DNA from: Charina bottae
Lineage: Eukaryota > Chordata > Lepidosauria > Squamata > Charinaidae
Assembly (NCBI GenBank): GCA_023362775.1
Contig: JALMGJ010000002.1
Span: 57,134,914-57,198,913 of the forward strand
DNA: 64,000 nt
Direction: 5' to 3'
The position numbers and the translations under genes were made by a program. Shown piece after piece: positions 56,585-64,000 of the stretch. Position 1 is the stretch's first letter. Each line of letters starts with the position of its first letter. The notes beneath the pieces are model-generated. The model saw only the letters and a program-made list of their open reading frames with translations. It did not search any database and was not told the DNA's origin.

Positions 56585-57565
56585 AATGTATAATAAAGTG
56601 AATAGGCTTGAATTATGGAATATCTTGCACGAAAATAGGATAGATGGTTGGTTGCTGAGTGTGATAAGGGTGAGAGTATAAATGGAATGCTTAGCAAATG
56701 GTTCAGTACTGAGCAAGAAGTAAAACAAAGCTGTACTTGATTATTTATGGATAAATGTATAAGTAATGCTTGTGCTGATGATAGCGTGTGTTGGTTGGAG
56801 ACATGAATGTGCATGTACTTTTGCATGCAGTTGTTGCCATGTAGATAACATCAAATGTTTTGCAGATAATTTTGTACTGGATGATGCAGTGAAGAGTCTG
56901 GATCTGAAAATTAATTATCAAAGACCAAGGTAGTTGTGTTTGACAGGGAAAGTGGACTGAATAATTGCAAATTTTATATAAATGGCAAAAAAACTAAGCA
57001 TGTAGATGAATTTGTGTATTTTAATAGAATGTTTATAGAAGAAGAAGAAGAAGAGGAGGAGGAGGAGGAGGAGGAGGAGGAGGAGGAGGAGGAGGAGGAG
57101 GAGGAGGAGGAGGAGGAGGAGGAAGAAAAATTAAGACATGCAGGTCTGGCAGAAAGTGATAGGTAGCATGTGGCCTTTTTTGAAAAATAAATGTCAAAAG
57201 ATGCAAAAATGGCTTTGTAGAAGAATTTCTGCCCACTTTATTATACGGAAGTAAGAGTTGGGCATGTTAGGAGAAATATAAAAGTAAGTTGAAGGCAGTG
57301 GGAATGGGGTACATAGAATTAATATGAATGAATACTGAATGAGTATGGATTGAGTACAAAAAAGTGAATGATCAGAACAACAGATGCATACTGAGGTGGT
57401 GTGGTCATATAAAGAGAATGAATGAGGATCGAATTGTAAAGCTAATATATGAAGGAAGAATGAACATATCAAGAGGAAGAGGAAGATCAAGACAATTGTG
57501 GCTGGATAGAGTTAATGAGATCCTGAAAAAAAGAGAGGTGAGAAGTTTAAGAACAAAGGGCAATG
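56585..57565 (+). pseudogene. LINE RT/C-terminal relic of unassigned clade
   Basis: With breaks ignored the plus strand shows NRLELWNILHENRIDGWLLS, FADNFVLDDAV (an RT active site altered from FADD), and ESGLNNCKFYINGKK with an HVDEFVYFNRMF strand. Then come a Glu-coding microsatellite and CILRWCGHIKRMNEDRI, GRGRGRSRQLWLDRVNEILK. The RWxGH...GRGR(P)...W-D ending is the same architecture as the BovB C-terminus, but the sequence is clearly different. A second relic lies at 27.7 kb. Confidence 0.6.
57039..57126. repeat. (GAG)n/(GAA)n expansion inside the LINE
   Basis: About 28 GAA/GAG triplets interrupt the LINE frame and would code for about 28 Glu in a row. It sits exactly where relatives continue after the YxGSMF-like strand. 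Confidence 0.95.
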
Positions 57566-58594
57566 TGTGAAGTGAGGTATAGAGGTATAGATGTTGCAGA
57601 ACAGAGAGGCATAGTGACTAGTATTGTAAAGTTGATCTTGCTATGCTTCCTTTTCTAACCTGATGCTTTAAATTTTTCTGGCTTTTTAATTTGTACTCCA
57701 CTTCGCATAATGTTGCTTGTTTTAAAGGAGAAGAGCATGATTAATAAAAATAATGGTACCCTATATTTTGTATTTTATGAAGAGTTTCAAGTGAAAACCT
57801 TAAGTAATGCTTCCCTTACAAACCAACAAGATACTTGTGTATAGATGTACAGTTGTAGCTCTCTTTTGCTTTTCTATGACCTCACATATATTATGTCTAG
57901 CTGGAAATCCTGTCAGATTTCCACAGTAATTTGATCACTGAAGTGTAAGAAACATAACCCCTTTTATATTGAGTTTGTGGACAAATTAAGTATGAGAAGT
58001 GGTCATGAAACATTGCTTGTATGTGCCATTTCTTTAGAAAATCCTGTTTGAACAAGTGGTGCTTACCTTTCTCAACCTGGTGCTGTCCATATATGCTAGA
58101 TCAGAACTCAGATATCCCCAGATGAGCTCAGGAGTTTCCAAATATGGCTTAGTCCAGTGGTGGCTAACCTTACATTATACAGGGAAACAACAACAGCAGC
58201 AACAACTTAGTCTTTCAAGCTTTATGATGAAAACCCTTTAGAACCTGGCTGACTGTAGTTCCATGTGTTTCTCTTGGCATCACTCTGACACCCCCTTTCC
58301 TCACATGGTGCTGCCAATCACATATCACTGCAAGTCTAGTTCCTCCCCATCAGGTTTAAATCTGCCACAGCTGCCCTGTCATTACAGTAGTAGTTACCTG
58401 TTTCTGATTTGGTAATCTCTAATTCTCTCTCCTCTTGCTATAGCGCTGCTGCTAGACATGAAAAGGGAGTAGACTGGAAACCAACTGCTAGTACAATAGG
58501 GTGAACTGATCAATCTTTCCTTTCTCTATCATGCTGGGAAATGTGGAAGGAAAGAGAAAACAACAGTGACCAGCAGCAAGGTGGATGGACTCAA
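57566..58594. other. No gene recognised
   Basis: Motif-free. A TTTCTCAACCTGGTGCTG word near 58067 and CAGTGGTGGCTAACC near 58155 could be remnants of hAT ends. Confidence 0.4.
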
Positions 58595-58735
58595 CTGTAA
58601 TGATGATGGTGCACCTTTGGGAAGACCTGAAGGACCAGGTTAGGGACAGATCCTTCTGGAGAAAATCTATTTATGTGGTACTAAGAGTTGACACAGATTT
58701 GATGGCACATAATCAATCAGTCAATATTGTTATAC
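58595..58735 (+). repeat. SINE 3' half with ATCAATCA tail
   Basis: GGAAGACCTGAAGGACCAGG, then AGAAAATCTATTTATGTGGT, TAAGAGTTGACACAGATTTG, a GATGGCACATAATC stretch and an AATCAGTCAAT tail. The order fits a squamate SINE whose tail resembles the BovB end. The head is absent. Confidence 0.6.
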
Positions 58736-60686
58736 TGAAGCTTCCTCATTGTTCTTGAATTGTAAGGCCCAGTCCAAGAACAGCAAAGAGTCAGTCCATT
58801 CAAACTCCAGTTCTTTATTTGCTCACACCGTATAGACAGAATCTTGCCAGACTAAAGCTACTCTACCTAACCTAAGGGGAAATAACCTGGGAGACTCTAG
58901 GGCGGGGCTATCCTGAACCTCTTCGTTTTCCCACCATTGCCTCCCAGACTGTGCCTCTGCTTATCTCCTCTACCTCCTTGGAATGAGCTCCCTCCTTCCT
59001 GAGAACCAGCGGCACCGCCGAAATCCACCACATGAACTAATTTTTGCCTGTATCTGTTGCACAATCCTAGATTTCTGTGCTATTTCAGAATCTCTAGAGA
59101 TGCCTTTGTAATACAAATGTATTCACATTTCTAATGGAAATTATGGGTAGTATTCACTTCTCTTCAACCTTCTTTGCTTTTCTTCCTCCAAATTGTAGTA
59201 GTACTGATTAATCAGGAGTGCAGGATGCTGGCAAAGTGCCTTTTGTTCTTGCCACACTATTTCTGTCTTATCCTGTTTTCTTCTTCTTCACCCATGGTGG
59301 GGGGGGGGGGGAGGAAAGAATTCCTGTGACTTTGGAATTTTATTTGGATGGAGGGGAAAAAGGAAAAGAACCCATTTTTCCCCCTTCCCACCACTTGCAG
59401 AAAGATAACTTATTTCTGTAGGAGTGAGTGGCTGAATGTACTGGCTTCAGCACTGGACCTCTTAGGAAGGAAGACAAGAAAGGAGCAAATTATTTCCTCT
59501 CCTAGGTGACCTGCCAGGCTGGCAGGATTCTGTTCATTTCTTTCTTTTGCCATTAGTGTTTACAAACTACATACAAAAGAGCTTCCATCCAGTGTGTCCA
59601 ATATCATGGCTATGATGGGATATGACTAATTGGAACTTTGTTCCATATGCACACTCTATAAAGGGAACGAAAGCAAAGAGTTAGCTGCTTCCTCAATGCT
59701 CCCTTTGGAAGAAGCAGGACCAGGATTCAGTATTCTGGATACAGTTAGAGAAAGAGACTAAGAGAAGATCCTCATGTGTTCTGTGGTTCTGTAGATGATG
59801 GTGAAGTCCTAGGAAAAACAGGATATTGTGGTGTGAACTGGGGGATGGGGGGATAGGCTTCCTTTTCCCATGAATGGACTTTCCAAGAGCAGAACCTTGG
59901 AAGAACCAATGCATGGACTAGCTCACTTGTGCTGAATGCACATATTTGAGCCTATGAGAAATAAATGGCATGCCATTACCTTGGACGTCATGAAAGAGTA
60001 AAAGGCCTTTTTAAAATTCAGCCTCAGCACCTGACATTAACTAAGGAGCCAAGAGCGTATTGCCTTAGACAGGTTACAAAGTGATTTTGTAGTATTGATT
60101 TTCCACATGAATAGCCATTGTGTTCTATTATAGAAAGGGCTGCTTTAAAAAAAAAAGAGGAAGTTGTGGTATCTGGAGGAACAGACATAGAAGTCTGTTA
60201 CTTTTATAGAAGTATAAAATTGGCTATCTACACAAAGTCTTTTGAAGCTGATAAACATCTTTCCACAGGCTCTCTTGCTCTTTAGAACAGCTGCTGCTAA
60301 GGGACAAGTCTGGATCAAAACTGTGGGCCATTTATTCCATCACTCAATATCCAAGAGTTTTCAGATACACTGTAAAACTCTATATAGAGTCTCATTCCTT
60401 ATATTCTTTCAAGGTAGTCTCTAGTGACATTCTGCATACAGTCCAAAGATTCTAAGAACTGCACATGGGCTGGGAACTGTGATGTCACTATCACTTGACC
60501 TCCATCACCTTCTGTTGCATAATGTCAGCTCATGGGAGATGAGATCTCTCTTTTTCCAGGAACACAGATCAAGAAGAAGGGCAACTGTCAAGAGCTTAAA
60601 AGCAATGACTGCTTGTTACTTCTGATGGAAAGGAGCCATAACAAAATGTAGAGAACTTGTTATAAATGTGCTTATTCCCTAACCCA
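58736..60686. other. No gene recognised
   Basis: Motif-free frames; a G run at about 59299-59311. No repeat ends were recognised. Confidence 0.4.
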
Positions 60687-60752
60687 GTGTTTCTCAACCT
60701 TGTCAACTTTAAGATGCCTGGACTTCAACTCCGAGAATTCCCCAGCCAGTAG
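60687..60752 (+). repeat. Half copy of a palindromic hAT MITE
   Basis: CAGTGTTTCTCAACCTTGTC, then TTTAAGATGCCTGGACTTCA, then a GAGAATTCCCCAGCCAG end. It matches the 53.0-kb half copy. Confidence 0.6.
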
Positions 60753-61302
60753 GGCCACTGCCCTAACCAAACAACTTAGTTCATGCAACTATCACATTGT
60801 GTAAATTGGTGTCCTTACAGCAGGGAGGAGTACATTTTCTGGTGAAATTATAACCCTTCTCTAAGAACTGCTTCTTCAGGGCAGTCCATCTTTGGATGAG
60901 AAAAGGACTCACTGGGAATAGAATTTCAGGAGGGGCTGAATAAAAATACCTACAAACAGAAATTAAAGATGATTCTGGAGAACTGAGCAAATTGATGGAA
61001 CAACTAACTTTGCCTAGCTCCATTTGCCAATATCTAGTCTGAATTCATATTCTGATTACCCTTAGTAATATTTAAACATAATTAAATTATAGTTTAATAG
61101 CAAGTTTTTTTTCCTGTTTAAGGTGACTATTATGAAAGATTGTAGAGTTTCTTTGTTAGTTTTTAATACTGCCAAAGAATTAAAAATAACTTTCCCAGGA
61201 ATACTTCAAATTGCCATCAAGTTGAACCCCAGTAGGGAAAAAAATATTTCCTGAACATAAAAGAGAAAGCAAAGAAATCCAACTGTTCTCTGGAAAGTGT
61301 AG
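60753..61302. other. No gene recognised
   Basis: Motif-free AT-rich sequence. Confidence 0.4.
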
Positions 61303-61382
61303 TTTTGGTTACAAAAATACTGTTACTTTTAATGGGTGTGACATTTTGGTTACAAAAATACTGTTACTTTTAATGGGTGTGA
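61303..61382. repeat. 41-bp tandem duplication
   Basis: A unit starting TTTTGGTTACAAAAATACTG occurs at 61303 and again at 61344. The copies are identical over 39 bases, so the duplication is recent or an assembly artefact. Confidence 0.92.
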
Positions 61383-61392
61383 AGATCCACTC

Positions 61393-61440
<48 letters not shown>
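61393..61440. repeat. (GA)n microsatellite at the L2 3' end
   Basis: About 24 uninterrupted GA units directly abut the L2 3' terminus and stand where its normal TAAA-type tail would be. Confidence 0.95.
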
Positions 61441-61445
<5 letters not shown>

Positions 61446-61626
61446 TTTATATCACCACCCATCTCCCTCCACTGGAGGGACTCTGGGCGGTTTACAGCAA
61501 AATAATAAAACAAAAAACATAAAATATACATAAAATATAAAAATACAAATTATAAAACAAGATTAAAATCCAAGAGGCAAGAGTGGTAAAATGATCTAAC
61601 TTAATCCAATGTAGGAGAGGAGCTCT

Positions 61627-62237
61627 CTAGGGTATTAGCCATCCCCAAGAGTGACTATTCCTTCCTTGGTCCCAAGCAGGCGGAAGAGCCAGGTTTCCAG
61701 GTTCTTCTGGAAGGTCAGGAGCAAAGGGGCTAATCTCACCTCCAGGGGCAAGTTGTTCCACAGGGCAGGAGCTACTGCAGAGAAGGCACGCCTCCTGGAC
61801 CCCGCCAGATGGAACTCTCTTATAGATGGGGTCTGTAGCATGCCCTCTCTGCATGATCAGGTGGGATGGGTGGATATATTGGAGACGAGGCGGTCCCTCA
61901 GGTAACCTGGCACCATGCCATGTAGGGCTTTAAAGGTGATAACCAACACCTTGAATTGGACCCGGAAGCAAACTGGTAGCCAATGCAGCTCATGTAACAA
62001 CGGTGTTATATGTGCTGATCTAGGGGCACCAGCAATGGCCCGTGCAGGTGCATTCTGGACCAGCTGAAGCTTCCGGATACTCTTCAAGGGTAGCCCCATG
62101 TAGAGCGTGTTACAGTAGTCTATATGGGAGATAACAAGGGCATGAGTGACTGTTTGAAGGGCCTCCCGATCCAGGAACGGGCGTAACTGGCGCACAACGT
62201 GAAGTTGTGCAAAAGCCCTTCTGGCCACGACTGCCAC
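61627..62237 (-). pseudogene. L2 post-RT C-terminal region
   Basis: Frames give VARRAFAQLHVVRQLRPFLD, HALVISHIDYCNTLYMGLPL, LHELHWLPVCFRVQFKVLVI and MVPGYLRDRL. After a frameshift near 61860 come SRRRAFSAVAPALWNNLPLE and LTFQKNLETWLFRLL. It aligns end to end with the 41-kb L2 copy. Confidence 0.85.
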
Positions 62238-62505
62238 CTGCTCTTCGAGCAGGAGTCATGAGTCCAGGAGGACACCCAGATTCAGCACTGGATCTGTCTG
62301 GGGCAGTGCAACCCCATCCATAACCAAAAATGATAATGTCCCAGATGGGGAAGAGCCATTAATCCACAGCCACTCCGTCTTACCAGGGTTCAGTTGAAGC
62401 CTGTTGGACCCCATCCCCTACAGCCCCCAGGCACCGAGAAAGAGCAGTCACAGCATCATTTACCTCACTCGGGACAGAGATATATAGCTGAGTATCATCA
62501 GCATA

Positions 62506-63791
62506 TTAATGATATCTTATCCCATGGTGGTGGATTATCTCACCCAGTGGTTTCATGTAAATGTTAAACAGGAGTGGAGAGAGAATCGAACCCTGTGACA
62601 CCCCACAAAGGAGGGGTTGAGGGTTGGATCTCTCGCTCCCTATCACCACCGATTGGGACCAGCCCTGGAGGAGGAAGGTGAACCAGCGCAAAACCACGCT
62701 GCCCACCCCCAACTCCCTGAGCCAACCCAAAAGGATACCATGGTTGATGGTATCGAAAGCCACTGAGAGGTCAAGAAGAGCTAGGATGGATGCACTGCCT
62801 CCATCCCGCTCCCACCAGAGATCATCAATAAGTGCAACCAATGCTGTTTCTGTCCCATGTCCAGGCCTGAAACCGGACTGAAAGGGGTCTAGATAATCCG
62901 TTTCATCCAGAATCCTCTGGAGCTGCAACACCACCACTTTCTCAACCACCTTCCCCATAAAGGGAAGGTGGGAGACTAGGCGAAAGTTGTCCAGTACCAT
63001 AGGGTCCAGCGATGGTTTCTTGAGGAGGGGGTGCACCAATGCCTCCTTAAAGGCAGTTGGAAACACCCCGTCTCTCAAGGATGCATTGACCATCACCTGG
63101 ACCCAACCACATGTCACCTCCCGGGCTGCTTTCACCAGCCAGGAGGGGCATGGATCTAGTTGACAAGTGGTGGCGTTTGCCGCTCGAAGGATCCTGTCCA
63201 CTTCCTCAGGTCCAACAGGATCAAACCGTTCCAGATAACTGGGTAAATACGCTCCCCTGGTATCTCCCCAGACTCTGTCTTATGCCTGGAGTCCAACTTG
63301 GAACGGATCCGAGCGATTTTATCCTGCAGATGCACAGCAAACTCCTCTGCACGGCTCTGTAGGTGGGTATCAAGACCCACCTTCCCCAAAAGGGACCGAG
63401 TGATCTTAAACAGGGCCGTTGGGTGGCATTCTGTGGACGCAATAAGAGTGGAGAAATATTGACGTTTCACCGCTCTTACCGCCACAAGGTAGGCCTTAAC
63501 AGCAGCTCCAGCTTGTGTTCAGTCGGGTTCGGACCTTGTTTTTCTCCAGCAGTGCTCTTGACGTCTCCTTATCCTCTTCAAAACCCTCAATTCCTCTGTA
63601 AACCATGGGGAGTGTCGGGTCTGATGGGCCAAGAGAGGTCGCATAGACACGATCCTGTCCAAGGCCCCAGTCACCTCCCTATTCCAGGTAGTGACTAGTG
63701 CCTCCGCTGGACCGTGCAGCAGATCCTTTGGTATAACCCCCAGCTCCCTCTGAAACCCTTCAGGGTCCATCAGTCGCCGGGGGTGGACCAA
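62506..63791 (-). pseudogene. L2 linker and reverse transcriptase
   Basis: A linker (HSPWFTEELRVLKRIRRRQE, AVRAVKRQYFSTLIASTE) leads to the RT: DPCPSWLVKAAREVTCGWVQ, FKEALVHPLLKKPSLDPMVL, DPFQSGFRPGHGTETALVAL, LLDLSVAFDTINHGILLGWL and GVSQGSILSPLLFNIYMKPL. A TAA at 62506-62508 falls one codon before the active-site YADD, which is otherwise intact just downstream (minus strand, about 62493-62504). A frameshift separates linker and RT. Confidence 0.88.
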
Positions 63792-64000
63792 TCAAATAGG
63801 TCCAGCCTCCCTGCAGAGGGGGGTGGCATAAGAGAATCCCAAGGTCACCAGGGCATGATCTGACCATGACAATGGGGATAGATGCAACTCTCCCCTCAGG
63901 TCACATTGCCACTGCTCTGACAAGAAAACTAAGTCCGGGGTGAGGCCACTGTCTCTAGTCGGGTCCCGAATAATCTGGAACAGGCCCATGGTTGCCATGG
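63792..64000 (-). pseudogene. L2 endonuclease C-terminal end
   Basis: The minus strand reads FQIIRDPTRDSGLTPDLVFL and LSPLSWSDHALVTLGF. SWSDH is the final catalytic Asp-His motif of an APE-type endonuclease. The rest of the domain lies outside the window. Confidence 0.8.

Larger units (their letters stand above)
61441..64000 (-). mobile_element. L2 LINE, long copy leaving the window
   Basis: The longest L2 copy here. Its 5' end lies beyond 64000. From right to left it holds the endonuclease end, a linker, RT, post-RT region, 3' UTR (GTAAACCGCCCAGAGTCCCT) and a GA repeat. Reading requires at least two frameshifts and several stops, so it is not functional. No target-site duplication can be judged. 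Confidence 0.9.

Noticed and set aside
57033..57236. Poly-Pro or poly-Glu protein around 57.1 kb
   Set aside because: The frame is created by the GAG repeat and has no independent coding evidence.
1..64000. CRISPR arrays, operons, prokaryotic promoters, tRNA or rRNA genes
   Set aside because: None seen. The repeat content and splice-like signals are vertebrate; the tRNA-like heads found belong to SINEs.

Overview
This window reads as non-coding vertebrate DNA from a squamate reptile (lizard or snake); the species cannot be named from sequence alone. The case rests on the repeat mixture: BovB/RTE LINEs, CR1 and L2 LINEs, an L1 of reptile type, a Penelope-like element, Ty3/Gypsy elements, hAT MITEs, a 5S-rRNA-derived SINE and tRNA-derived CORE SINEs, one with a BovB-like tail. 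The DNA is AT-rich and no complete host gene is visible. Two short stretches look like possible host exons (5678-5743 and 20130-20250); the second is the better candidate. Nearly every long open frame belongs to a transposable element.

Layout. 1-7.6 kb: relics of CR1, an R4-like LINE and L2, a 5S-derived SINE and an LTR-like block. 7.68-10.94 kb: a full-length BovB copy bounded by a 9-bp target-site duplication (TSD), with a solo LTR in its leader and an in-frame internal deletion. 11.2-12.9 kb: a Penelope-like element on the minus strand with a hammerhead-ribozyme-like motif near its 3' end. 14-17.8 kb: two short BovB copies with TSDs, one inside an L2. 20.4-26.7 kb: an almost intact, full-length L1 with a perfect 15-bp TSD, an intact ORF1, and an ORF2 split by one frameshift.

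31.2-40.8 kb is a nest. An old Ty3/Gypsy element has been interrupted by a solo LTR, a hAT MITE, an L2-type tail, a younger chromodomain-bearing Ty3/Gypsy element, an L1 tail, and a second hAT MITE. The younger Gypsy keeps a GGGAAAC slippery heptamer in the gag frame with a possible stem 7 nt downstream. 40.9-61.4 kb: more L2, hAT, SINE, BovB and CR1 copies, a 48-bp Penelope fragment with a 14-bp TSD, and an unassigned LINE containing an expanded GAG repeat. 61.4-64 kb: the 3' part of a long L2 on the minus strand, running off the right edge.

The genes do not form a host pathway. Autonomous elements (L1, BovB, L2, CR1, Penelope, Gypsy) encode endonuclease, reverse transcriptase or integrase. 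Non-autonomous ones (SINEs, MITEs, solo LTRs) depend on machinery supplied elsewhere. Clade names for degraded copies come from recognised motifs, not database searches.
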